In this document: positions 16,868 through 24,175 of the stretch, in pieces
How positions within the stretch are numbered: the stretch's first letter is position 1
Layout: every line of letters begins with the position of its first letter
Origin: Kribbella jiaozuonensis
GTDB taxonomy: Bacteria > Actinomycetota > Actinomycetes > Propionibacteriales > Kribbellaceae
Reading direction: 5' to 3'
NCBI RefSeq assembly: GCF_005233875.1
Contig: NZ_SZPZ01000006.1
Span: 372,001-436,000, forward strand
DNA: 64,000 nt
Translations under genes and position numbers: made by a program
Notes under the pieces: model-generated
Seen by the model: only the letters and a program-made list of their open reading frames with translations
What the model was told of the DNA's origin: nothing
Databases searched by the model: none

Positions 16868-17971
16868 ATGACGAACAGCACCGCCGCGCGGTCGTCGTAC
16901 CTGATGCGGGCCGGATTGGTCCGCAACGTGCGGTCCGGGGAGCACCTGACCACGTTCGTGGTGTCGGGGGTGGCGACCGTCCTGGTGACCCGGCTGATCC
17001 TCAGCCTCAGCGGCTACCCGCAGATCGGCGGCAAGGGTCTGCACATCGCACACGTGCTGCCCGGCGGTCTGCTGATGCTGATCGCGATCTCACTGCTGCT
17101 CGGGTACGTCGGACCCGTCGTCCGGCCGGCCGCCGCGACGGTCGGCGGGATCGGGTTCGGGCTGTTCATCGACGAGGTGGGGAAGTTCGTCACCTCGGAC
17201 AACAACTACTTCTACAAGCCGACCGCGGCGATCGTGTACGTCGTCTTCGTGCTGATCGTGCTCGGGTTCCGGTTCCTCAGCACGCGGCGGCCGATCGACC
17301 CGCGGGAGGAGCTGGCCAACGTCATCGACCACGCCGTCGAGGGTGTGGCCGGTGGCCTCTCCCGTCGCCGCCGTGCGGAGGCGGCGGCGTTGCTGCGCGC
17401 CGTACCCCAGGCGGTGCAGGGGCGGCGCGAGACCAGGGAGCTGCTCGCCGCCTGCCCTGCTGACGAGGTCGAGCTGGCCGCTCCGATCGACGCGGGCTGG
17501 CAGGCGCTGCAGCGTGGGCTCGAGCGGCTGGCCACCCACCCGAAGGCTCCGCGGGTGGCTGTCGCCGTACTGGCTCTGCAGGTTGTCGGTGCGCTGTTGA
17601 TCGCGATCGTGGTCGGCGACGGGCTCAACCACCTTCCTGTGTTGGGGGTGACCGTAGGAAGCTTGCTGTCAGCAACGTTCACGGTGCGGGGCGCGCTGGC
17701 GCTGCGGAAGGGCAACCGGGTCCGGGCGGTGCGGCTGTTCGAGCTGGCCGTCCTGGTGTCGTTGCTGATGACACAGGTCTTCCAGTTCGCTGCCACCCAG
17801 TTCGCGGCTGCCGGTGGGATGCTGCTGGACCTGGTGATGCTCGGTCTGCTGCGGGCGGAGCGGGACCGGATGCAGCGCGAGCTGGCGAGCGCTACGAAGA
17901 CTAAGGCGCTGCGACTGCCACCCGATCCGGATCAGCCACCGTTCCCGGAGGACCCGTCGGATCCTGTGTAG
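16868..17971 (+). CDS. Polytopic membrane protein of unknown function
   Basis: 367 residues from ATG 16868 (MTNSTAARSS), selected because of the leaderless -10 element. Four hydrophobic spans occupy roughly residues 28-135 (including LLMLIAISLLLGYVG and IVYVVFVLIVLGFRFL). A charged soluble segment of about 110 residues with Arg-rich helices follows, then four more spans, and a Pro/Asp-rich tail. No catalytic motif stands out and I do not recognise the family. Its last 71 bp overlap the convergent MFS gene, tail to tail. Confidence 0.75.
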   Translation: MTNSTAARSSYLMRAGLVRNVRSGEHLTTFVVSGVATVLVTRLILSLSGYPQIGGKGLHIAHVLPGGLLMLIAISLLLGYVGPVVRPAAATVGGIGFGLFIDEVGKFVTSDNNYFYKPTAAIVYVVFVLIVLGFRFLSTRRPIDPREELANVIDHAVEGVAGGLSRRRRAEAAALLRAVPQAVQGRRETRELLAACPADEVELAAPIDAGWQALQRGLERLATHPKAPRVAVAVLALQVVGALLIAIVVGDGLNHLPVLGVTVGSLLSATFTVRGALALRKGNRVRAVRLFELAVLVSLLMTQVFQFAATQFAAAGGMLLDLVMLGLLRAERDRMQRELASATKTKALRLPPDPDQPPFPEDPSDPV

Positions 17972-19193
17972 CCTTCCAGTTCTCGTGCCGGCCGATCAGC
18001 ACCGGGGACATGGTCGCGATCAGATAGATCGCGCCGCCCGCGAGTACGGCAGGCGCAAAGCCGACGGCTGCGATGGCCACGCCGGCGACCACACCACCGA
18101 GCGGTACGCCGGTCCAGCAGGCGGCATTCGACAGCGAGTTGACTCGGCCGAGCAGGTGGCGCGGGATCCGTTCGGCCCGGATCGCGCCGAGCACGGGGTT
18201 GATGAAGCCAGCTCCGATACCGCCTACGGCGTACACCGCCATCAGCACCCAGATCGGTGCGCCTGCCGCCAGAGCGATGAAGCGGGGTGCGCCGGCGATG
18301 AGGAAGGCGACGGTGAAGACCAGCTTGCGCGGGATGCGGTCGCCGATTGCCGAAGCCAGTAAGGCGAATGCGGTCGCGGTCACTCCGAACGCGGTGAGGA
18401 TCAGGCTGGTGTGTCCGGGGCCGTAGCCGTGTGTCTTGATCCAGACCGGTAGCAGGACCGTGCTGGTCGCGGCGTCGAGCAGATTGGTCACGGCGATCAT
18501 CGTGACGAGGGGGAGCAGTAGCTTGTCGGAGCGGAGGAAGTGCCAGCCCACGAGGAGCCGTTGTCCGTAGCCCTGCTCGGGTTCGTTGGTGATCTCCGGC
18601 TTGGCGAGCTTGGGGATCCAGCGGGCAATGAGTAGGGCGCACACGCCGAACGATGCGGCGTCGATCCAGAGTGCGTTGACCGCTCCGACCAGGGTGATGA
18701 GTCCGCCGGCCAGTGCGTACGCGAAGAAGCCGGCCAGGCGTTCCGTCGTACTCTCCAGGCCTGTCACTCGCTCCAGGGGTACGCGGGCTGCTCGGGCGAT
18801 GTCCGGGATCAGGGTCTCTTTGGCGGAGTCGCCCGGGCCGCGGAAGGCGCCGGCGATGGCGACCAGCACGAGGAGCGTGGGGAAGTGCAGTAGGCCGAGT
18901 GTGTGGAGGAGCGGGACGAGGCCGACAATCGCAGTACTTGCTGTGTCCGCGACCACGCTGATCCGGCGTGCGCCGACCTTGTCGATCAGCGGGCCGCCGA
19001 CGGCCTTCACGATGACCAGCGGGGTCATCTCGGCCATGGCGACCAGACCGGTCTTGACCGGCGAGCCGGTGGTGATCAGTACGAACCAGGGGATTGCGAT
19101 GGCGCTCACCCGGGTGCCACAGATCGACACCACGTTCGCTACCAGGAACGCGATCAGCGGGGCGCGGTTTCCTTTGTCGCTCATCTGCCTCAC
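17901..19193 (-). CDS. MFS transporter, drug/siderophore-exporter type
   Basis: 430 residues with about 12 membrane helices in two halves. It resembles the DHA3/enterobactin-exporter-like branch of the major facilitator superfamily (IPWFVLITTGSPVKTGLVAMAE, GAFRGPGDSAKETLIPDIA, GAIRAERIPRHLLGRVNSL). It lies 11 bp behind a winged-helix regulator gene in the same direction, a common actinobacterial arrangement in which the regulator represses the exporter until a toxic compound is bound. Confidence 0.88.
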   Translation of the reverse strand: MRQMSDKGNRAPLIAFLVANVVSICGTRVSAIAIPWFVLITTGSPVKTGLVAMAEMTPLVIVKAVGGPLIDKVGARRISVVADTASTAIVGLVPLLHTLGLLHFPTLLVLVAIAGAFRGPGDSAKETLIPDIARAARVPLERVTGLESTTERLAGFFAYALAGGLITLVGAVNALWIDAASFGVCALLIARWIPKLAKPEITNEPEQGYGQRLLVGWHFLRSDKLLLPLVTMIAVTNLLDAATSTVLLPVWIKTHGYGPGHTSLILTAFGVTATAFALLASAIGDRIPRKLVFTVAFLIAGAPRFIALAAGAPIWVLMAVYAVGGIGAGFINPVLGAIRAERIPRHLLGRVNSLSNAACWTGVPLGGVVAGVAIAAVGFAPAVLAGGAIYLIATMSPVLIGRHENWKATQDPTGPPGTVADPDRVAVAAP

Positions 19194-19204
19194 CGCCCTC
19201 TGCC

Positions 19205-19819
19205 CTACTGCCGCGTCTCGCGCGGGAAGGCCTGGATCTGGACCGTCACCTGTTCGGCGCCCTCCGGCAGGGGAGCGGTCAGGTCGGGTGTCTTGTACTT
19301 CTCCAGCACCGCCATGACCTCGTGCATCATCGCGTCGAGCTGGTCGGCCCGCAGGTGGAAGAAGTAGTCGGAGAGCACGCTGGCGTCACGCCAGTCCTCG
19401 GGCATCGTCTGCATCGCGTCGATGTAGCCGAACATGTTCTCGGCGTACGTCTGGCCGACGCCGTGCAGGAAGCCCAGCGCGAGCTCGGGCTCCTGCTCGA
19501 GCAGCTCGGCCTTGTTGAACTCTGTGCCTTGGTGGGCGGACCTCCACCAGCGGTCGCGGGCGTTGCCGCGGGTGTCGTCCTCGACCACCAGGCCGGCGTC
19601 GGCCAGCTGGCGGAGGTGGTAGCTGGTCGCGCCGGTGTTCACGCCGAGCCGACCGGCCAGGGTGGTGGCGGTCTGGGGGCCGTACACCCGGAGCAGGCCG
19701 ACGATCCGGTTCCGCATCGGGTGGGCGAGGGCGCGCACCAGGTGGCGGTCCAGCCGGACTGTGCGGCCCGGCTCGGGAGTGGCTGGGGTGGCGCTCGCGG
19801 GGGTGGTCTCGTCGCTCAT
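19205..19819 (-). CDS. ArsR-like winged-helix regulator of the MFS exporter
   Basis: 204 residues from ATG 19819 (MSDETTPAS). This start is chosen because TATGCT lies 7 nt upstream, i.e. a leaderless promoter; ATG 19831 is the alternative. Residues about 25-95 form a winged HTH (LVRALAHPMRNRIVGLLRVYG, TATTLAGRLGVNTGATSYHLRQLADAGLV) and the C-terminal half is helical (effector or dimer region). The promoter carries a striking 13-bp iterated sequence, so autoregulation is likely. Confidence 0.88.
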   Translation of the reverse strand: MSDETTPASATPATPEPGRTVRLDRHLVRALAHPMRNRIVGLLRVYGPQTATTLAGRLGVNTGATSYHLRQLADAGLVVEDDTRGNARDRWWRSAHQGTEFNKAELLEQEPELALGFLHGVGQTYAENMFGYIDAMQTMPEDWRDASVLSDYFFHLRADQLDAMMHEVMAVLEKYKTPDLTAPLPEGAEQVTVQIQAFPRETRQ

Positions 19820-19826
19820 GGTGTTG

Positions 19827-19872
19827 AGCATAGGACTGCAAAGACTCTTTGCAAAGAGATTTTGCAAAGAAG
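19827..19872 (-). promoter_or_regulatory. Promoter and 13-bp iterated operator of the regulator-MFS operon
   Basis: On the plus strand tgcaaaga begins at 19837, 19850 and 19863, exactly 13 bp apart. The middle copy is part of the perfect 14-bp palindrome ctctttgcaaagag (19845-19858). On the coding (minus) strand TTGCAA (19854-19849), a 16-nt spacer and TATGCT (19832-19827) form a promoter, so a protein on the repeats would cover the -35 region. Confidence 0.72.
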
Positions 19873-19979
19873 TTCTGCGGTTGGTTGTCCACAGGTTGCG
19901 GATCGGGGCGTCGGGGTGGGCCGGATCGCGGCATCTTCTCTGTCGACCACGCATCCACCGTGAATGGAGAGAACCAGCA

Positions 19980-20345
19980 ATGATGCGCGTGACGCTCGAG
20001 GACGCCGACTACTGCGACGTCCCCGCCGACCTGATGACGTTCGACGACGGGGCGGTGGTGTTCTGGCGCGAGGGCGAGGAAGTCGGCCGCCACCGCCAGG
20101 CCCGGATCCGCTCCCTCGAACTGCTCAACGTCCGCTCGATGACCCGCAAGATCGAGCGCGCCCGCAAGAACCACCCGAAGGCCTTCAGCCAGTGGTCCCC
20201 CGAAGACGAGCAGACCCTGATCGAGATGTTCCACAACGGCGCCACCAAGGACGAACTCGTCACCACCCTCGGCCGCCAGGAAGGCGGCATAGCCACCCGC
20301 CTCCGCTCCCTAGGCCTCCTCACCGACGACCAAAAACTCGAATAA
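19980..20345 (+). CDS. Small protein with SANT/HTH-like C-terminal helix bundle
   Basis: 121 residues, ATG ATG start with GGAGAG 8 nt upstream. The N-terminal 45 residues look beta-rich (MRVTLEDADYCDVPADLMTF, VVFWREGEEVGRHR). The C-terminal half (SQWSPEDEQTLIEMFHNGAT, then LGRQEGGIATRLRSLGLL) is like a short Myb/SANT or HTH motif that senses or binds DNA, frequently found next to helicase-like or unknown proteins. The function is unknown; no operon partner is apparent. Confidence 0.7.
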   Translation: MMRVTLEDADYCDVPADLMTFDDGAVVFWREGEEVGRHRQARIRSLELLNVRSMTRKIERARKNHPKAFSQWSPEDEQTLIEMFHNGATKDELVTTLGRQEGGIATRLRSLGLLTDDQKLE

Positions 20346-20367
20346 CCCAACCCCCCAGACGCCCGCA

Positions 20368-20690
20368 AAAGGCCGCCGCCTCCTACCGACCGTCCCTCGT
20401 CACGATCAGGTGCTCGGGGCAACCGAGGCGGCGACTGGTCTTTTTGGCCGCCTTCGGCGGCGCGCGAACTGTGTAATGGTGTGCTGCCTGCTCCGGCCGG
20501 ACTGCAGACGGGAGATCACGCAAAGGCCGCCGCCTCCTACCTGCCGTCCCTCGTCACGATCAGGTTCTCGGGGCAACCGAGGCGGCGACTGTTCTTTTGG
20601 CCGCCTTCGGCGGCGCGTGGACTGTGGTGATGCGTGCTCTCCGCTCGTGCCGGACTGCGGGCAGGGGGACTGCGCAAAGGCCGCCGCCTC
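20368..20690. repeat. Non-coding tandem repeat, about 154-bp period, two copies plus a start of a third
   Basis: aaaggccgccgcctc begins at 20368, 20522 and 20676, spaced 154 bp each time. Copies 1 and 2 are almost identical over the first ~97 bp and diverge in the remaining ~57 bp; copy 3 keeps only about 15 bp. Each full copy contains the hairpin gccgccttcggcggc (20447-20461 and 20600-20614), the smaller hairpin ctcgg-ggcaa-ccgag, and gaggcggcg that can pair with the initial gccgccgcctc. Runs of T on the plus strand (20441-20445) and tttt on the minus strand follow the stems. No credible gene lies in 20346-20836. Confidence 0.8.
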
Positions 20691-20763
20691 AGGTGTTGCG
20701 GGCTGCGTTGTCCAGGGCGGAGCTCTGCGCGCGTGAATCGAGCGAAGGTCGTCGCGGCGGACT

Positions 20764-20830
20764 CTTACCGAGCAGTCTCCGGCTCGCTCGCCTAACAGGC
20801 GGGCGCTTACCGGAGCAGTCTCCGGCTCGC
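20764..20830. repeat. Short direct repeat with hairpin; likely vapBC terminator
   Basis: The sequence cttaccg(g)agcagtctccggctcgc occurs at 20764-20787 and 20806-20830. The second copy contains ccggag-cagt-ctccgg (20810-20825), a 6-bp hairpin 11 bp downstream of the toxin stop codon on the minus strand, so it may terminate the toxin-antitoxin transcript. Confidence 0.5.
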
Positions 20831-20836
20831 GGCCGG

Positions 20837-21217
20837 TCAGACGGCGACGATCTCGACGAATTCCTGGACTGCGCGGAAGTCCTTCGGGTTTCGGGTGTAG
20901 AGGGCGGCCTCGTGGGTGGCTGCTGTGGCCGCGATTAGCAGGTCGAAGGCGCGGGCGCGGGGCTGCGCTCCCGCTGCCGCGACCGCCGCTGCGAAGGAGC
21001 CGTATGTGCGGGCCACGGCGTCAGTCACGGGTAGTGCCTCAAAAGCACGTTCAATACCGGCGAGGCGGCGCAGTCGGGCGGCGCGGATCTCCGGCGACTT
21101 CGCGACCAGCACGCCGAAGTGCAACTCGGCGAGACTGACGGTGCTGATCGCGAACTCCGCATCGACAGGCTCCTCCAGGCCCTTGATCAGGACACTGGTG
21201 TCGAGCAATGCCCTCAT
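20837..21217 (-). CDS. vapC: PIN-domain ribonuclease toxin, VapC family
   Basis: 126 residues, typical VapC size. The acidic PIN-domain catalytic set is visible: Asp6 (RALLDTSVLI), Glu31 (SLAELHFGVL), Asp92 (RAFDLLIAATA) and Asp113 after YTRN. VapC toxins cleave tRNA or rRNA when released from VapB. Its ATG overlaps the antitoxin stop codon (ATGA), the usual coupling that keeps antitoxin in excess. Confidence 0.93.
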   Translation of the reverse strand: MRALLDTSVLIKGLEEPVDAEFAISTVSLAELHFGVLVAKSPEIRAARLRRLAGIERAFEALPVTDAVARTYGSFAAAVAAAGAQPRARAFDLLIAATAATHEAALYTRNPKDFRAVQEFVEIVAV

Positions 21218-21465
21218 TCCGTCGGCTCCCAGGGGTCGACGAGGTCTTGGTCGATCAGGTCGCGATCGGTCTCCCAGTCATCGTCGGCGCGCCGACTCAG
21301 GACGTCTGCGATCTCGTCGTAATGCCGCCAATGGTCGCGTTCGGGCGGGCCGAGCACAGCCGCGGGGCGGCCGGAGACGGTGATCACCAAGTGCTCGCCG
21401 GCTTCGGCTCGGCGGACGAGATCGCTTGCGTGCTGCCGCAGCTCACGAAGTCCCAAGGCGTCCAT
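21214..21465 (-). CDS. vapB: Antitoxin of the VapBC pair (Phd/YefM-like fold)
   Basis: 83 residues from ATG 21465 (MDALGLRELRQHASDLVRRAEAG). The frame has another ATG at 21483, but that one lies inside a perfect 16-bp palindrome that is a better operator than coding sequence. The N-terminal half has the Phd/YefM DNA-binding pattern (ELRQHASDLVRRAEAGEHLVITVSGRPAAVL) and the acidic C-terminal tail (DDWETDRDLIDQDLVD) should wrap the toxin. The pair is complete and apparently functional. Confidence 0.9.
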   Translation of the reverse strand: MDALGLRELRQHASDLVRRAEAGEHLVITVSGRPAAVLGPPERDHWRHYDEIADVLSRRADDDWETDRDLIDQDLVDPWEPTE

Positions 21466-21474
21466 GGATCCAAG

Positions 21475-21490
21475 GTAGCACATGTGCTAC
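21475..21490 (-). promoter_or_regulatory. 16-bp perfect palindrome, VapB operator
   Basis: gtagcacatgtgctac is its own reverse complement and ends 9 bp upstream of the antitoxin ATG at 21465. The position fits conditional autorepression by the VapBC complex. Confidence 0.75.
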
Positions 21491-21611
21491 ATGACCGACC
21501 GTCGTGAACAAGCCACAACTGCGTCGGGGGTGCGGAGGAAATGTACACGGAGTTGGGCGGCGGCGACGGTGGGTTTGCGAGGCCCTTTTGAGATCGGGGG
21601 TGGGGGTCGGA

Positions 21612-21617
21612 GACAAT
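21612..21617 (+). promoter_or_regulatory. -10 element of a leaderless promoter (GACAAT)
   Basis: GACAAT is followed by 6 nt and the ATG at 21624. A GGAG at 21608-21611 is too far to be a convincing ribosome site. Confidence 0.45.
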
Positions 21618-21623
21618 GGCGCG

Positions 21624-23030
21624 ATGCAACCAGTGGTGCGGTCGGGCGAGCCGGCGCGGGCGGCGGAGGCCGGGGCGCTGGGCGTGGTTCGTGCTGCCTT
21701 GCTGGATCAGAGCGGTTTGGTGCGGGCGGTCGCGTCCGGGCGGCGGCGTGGGGGCGAGGCGCCGGCGTACCAGCGGGTCGAGGTGCGGTATGTCGATCTG
21801 AAGGGGCAGCGGCACCTGCAGATCACCGAGTTCGACGAGCGCCAGGCCCACACGCGGAACATCGCGGGAGCCGAGCCGGACGTCGCGGGAGCCGAGCCGG
21901 CCGTCGGGGGAGCCGAGCCGGCCGTCGGGGGAGCCGAGCCGGCCGTCGGGGGAGCCGAGCCGGCCGTCGGGGGAGCCGAGCCGGCCGTCGGGGGAGCCGA
22001 GCCGGCCGTCGGGGGAGCCGAGCCGGCCGTCGCGGCCACCGAGCTGGAGAAGGTGGTCGACGGGCTTCTCGAGTTGCCGTACGGGTCGTGGCATGTGGAG
22101 ACGACGAGCGAGACGCTGCGGTTGCGGTACACCAAGAAGGGCAAGGAGTTGCTGCACCGGCAGGACGACAGCCGGGAGCAGGAGACCGGGCACGACCGGG
22201 TGAAGCAGCGGATGCTCGATCCGGCCGCGCCGTTCCTGATCGAGCTCGGTATCAGCGACCACCTGGGCCGGGTCAAGCCGTCGCGGCAGGCGAAGTACAA
22301 GCAGATCGAGGAGTTCTGCAAGCTGCTCGCGCCCGCCCTCGACGAGGCGATCTCGGCCGGCCGGATCGCGAAGGACCGGCCGCTGCAGGTGGTCGACCTC
22401 GGCTGCGGGAACGCGTACCTCACGCTGGCGGCGTACCACCTGCTGTCCGCGGCCGGCCACGACGTACGGATGACAGGCATCGACCACAACCCGGCGGCCC
22501 GGAAACGGAACGCCCGCGTGGTCGAGGCGCTCGGCTGGCAGGACCACCTGCGGTTCGTCGACGCGACCATCCAGGCGGCGGAGCTCGACGTACGACCGGA
22601 CGTCGTACTGGCGCTGCACGCCTGCGACACCGCGACCGACGACGCGCTCGCGCGGGCGGTCGGCTGGGAGGCTCCGCTGGTGCTCGCGGCCCCATGTTGT
22701 CATCACGACATCCAAAAGCAGCTCAAGAGCGTCACACCACCGGCGCCTTATGCGCTGATGACGCGATATGGCATCGTTCGTGAGCGGTTTGCCGACGTCC
22801 TGACGGATTCGTTGCGGGCGGCGGTGCTCCGACAGTTCGGTTACCGGGTGGAGGTCGTGCAGTTCGTGGACAGTCAGCACACGCCGCGCAATCTGCTGCT
22901 CCGCGCTGCGCGGACCGGCGCGAAGCCGACCGCCGAGCTCCAGGCCGAGTACGACGCCCTGGTCGCCGAATGGCAGGTCAACCCGCGCCTCGCCCAGCTC
23001 CTGTTGCCTGCCGCCGAGGTGGGCTTGTGA
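21624..23030 (+). CDS. SAM-dependent methyltransferase (METTL25/RRNAD-like, Methyltransf_32) with heptapeptide repeats
   Basis: 468 residues from ATG 21624 (MQPVVRSGEPARA); the frame is open to 21504 but a promoter element precedes 21624. Residues 82-137 are eight tandem heptapeptides of the form GAEP(A/D)V(G/A), inserted between two parts of the N-terminal domain (HLQITEFDERQAH before, ATELEKVVDGLLEL after). The C-terminal Rossmann methyltransferase has motif I VDLGCGNAY (about 258), motif II (MTGIDHNPAARKRN), LALHACDTATDDAL and the CCHHD signature at 358-362 typical of the METTL25/RRNAD branch. The substrate is unknown; RNA or a protein is possible. Its stop overlaps the next start (GTGA). 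Confidence 0.85.
   Translation: MQPVVRSGEPARAAEAGALGVVRAALLDQSGLVRAVASGRRRGGEAPAYQRVEVRYVDLKGQRHLQITEFDERQAHTRNIAGAEPDVAGAEPAVGGAEPAVGGAEPAVGGAEPAVGGAEPAVGGAEPAVGGAEPAVAATELEKVVDGLLELPYGSWHVETTSETLRLRYTKKGKELLHRQDDSREQETGHDRVKQRMLDPAAPFLIELGISDHLGRVKPSRQAKYKQIEEFCKLLAPALDEAISAGRIAKDRPLQVVDLGCGNAYLTLAAYHLLSAAGHDVRMTGIDHNPAARKRNARVVEALGWQDHLRFVDATIQAAELDVRPDVVLALHACDTATDDALARAVGWEAPLVLAAPCCHHDIQKQLKSVTPPAPYALMTRYGIVRERFADVLTDSLRAAVLRQFGYRVEVVQFVDSQHTPRNLLLRAARTGAKPTAELQAEYDALVAEWQVNPRLAQLLLPAAEVGL
21867..22034 (+). repeat. 21-bp in-frame minisatellite, eight units
   Basis: Eight consecutive units of ggagccgagccggccgtcgg-type sequence, 21 bp each. The first unit has GAC (Asp) for GCC and units 1 and 8 end in Ala; the middle six are essentially identical, a sign of recent copy-number change. 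The unit length keeps the frame whatever the copy number. Confidence 0.95.
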
Positions 23031-24121
23031 CACGACTTCGGACTGCGTTCGCGCTGGTCGGCGCGACGCTCGTCACTCTGGCGGGTGTGGCACTTCCCAC
23101 AACAGCCTCGGCGACGGTGGAGACGGACCCGACCCCGGCGGCTCCGAAGAAGCTGTTCACGATCCGCGACGACCGGATCAAGGAGTCCTCCGGTCTGGCG
23201 AAGAGCGTGAAGCACCCCGGCACCTACTACACCGTGAACGACTCCGGCGACACCGGCCGGGTGTTCGCGATCGACGCGACCACCGGCAAGGTGGAGGCGG
23301 TACTGCGGTTCGGCGCGAAGGTGACCGATGTCGAGGCGCTCGGCGTGGACCGGGACGGCACGATCTACATCGCGGACATCGGCGACAACAAGGCCGACCG
23401 GGAGCAGATCGAGATCTACACGATCCCGGAGCCGGAGACGCTGGAGGACGCCGACGTCAAGTACCACCAGTTCGACTTCAAGTACCCGGACGGCGCGCAC
23501 GACGCCGAGACGCTGCTGATCGAGCCGGGAACCAGCCAGCTGTACATCGTGACGAAGGAGCTGAAGGGCACCGGCGCGATCTACGCCGCCCCGCCGGCCC
23601 CGACCCGCCAGGGCACCAACGACCTCTCGAAGCTGGCGCCGGCCCCTTCCGGCATCATCACCGACGGCACGTTCATGCCGGACGGACAGCGCGTGGTCCT
23701 CCGGACATACACCGACGTGGCAACGGTTGCCTGGGGCGACACTCCCACCGCGATCGCCCGCGGCGCCGCAGTCCTCGGCCAAGGTGAGACCGTCGCGGTC
23801 GGCCCGACCGACAACACCGTCCTCGTCGGCAGCGAAGGCGCCAACTCAGCCATCTATCAGCTGACTGCCCCCGCCAAGGCAGTCGCATCCACCCCGCCGT
23901 CCGCCAGCGCCACGCCCAAACCGGCGACGGCGTCAGACTCCAACAACGCCGACTCCGGCAAGAACCACAACCTCCGCTGGATCATCATCGGCGCCAGCTT
24001 GTTCGCCCTGATCATCACGATCGTCACGTTCCCGCCGGGCCGCCGCGAACGCCGCGACCGCCAGGCCGAGAACGATCGCCTGACCGGCCAAGGCCCGCCG
24101 ACCGGCCACCGCCGCGCCTGA
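23027..24121 (+). CDS. Secreted, membrane-anchored beta-propeller-like protein
   Basis: 364 residues from GTG 23027, which overlaps the methyltransferase stop by 4 bp (GTGA). A cleavable signal peptide (ALVGATLVTLAGVALPTTASA) is followed by repeated strand motifs of a propeller (YYTVNDSGDTGRVFAIDATTG, DVEALGVDRDGTIYIADIGDN, DAETLLIEPGTSQLYIVTKEL). A Pro/Ser/Ala-rich linker leads to a C-terminal membrane helix (WIIIGASLFALIITIVTF) and a basic cytoplasmic tail. It probably binds something at the cell surface; no catalytic motif is visible. Confidence 0.82.
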   Translation: MTRLRTAFALVGATLVTLAGVALPTTASATVETDPTPAAPKKLFTIRDDRIKESSGLAKSVKHPGTYYTVNDSGDTGRVFAIDATTGKVEAVLRFGAKVTDVEALGVDRDGTIYIADIGDNKADREQIEIYTIPEPETLEDADVKYHQFDFKYPDGAHDAETLLIEPGTSQLYIVTKELKGTGAIYAAPPAPTRQGTNDLSKLAPAPSGIITDGTFMPDGQRVVLRTYTDVATVAWGDTPTAIARGAAVLGQGETVAVGPTDNTVLVGSEGANSAIYQLTAPAKAVASTPPSASATPKPATASDSNNADSGKNHNLRWIIIGASLFALIITIVTFPPGRRERRDRQAENDRLTGQGPPTGHRRA

Positions 24122-24162
24122 TCGACAGCTCAATCCGGAAGCTGTACGTCCGGATCCAGGCC

Positions 24163-24168
24163 TAGCAT
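24163..24168 (+). promoter_or_regulatory. -10 element of a leaderless promoter (TAGCAT)
   Basis: TAGCAT followed by 7 nt and the ATG at 24176; no ribosome site. Confidence 0.5.
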
Positions 24169-24175
24169 CGGGTCC

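Noticed and set aside
20346..20836. Short reading frames in the 154-bp repeats
   Set aside because: They follow the repeat period and have no ribosome site or sensible domain; the similarity between them is just the DNA repeat.
21867..22034. Repeat array mistaken for CRISPR
   Set aside because: Units are contiguous 21-mers without spacers, in frame inside a gene, and no cas genes are present.
21384..23033. 549-residue minus-strand frame with LGSPDGR repeats
   Set aside because: It is the reverse reading of the methyltransferase gene and its 21-bp minisatellite; no ribosome site or domain.
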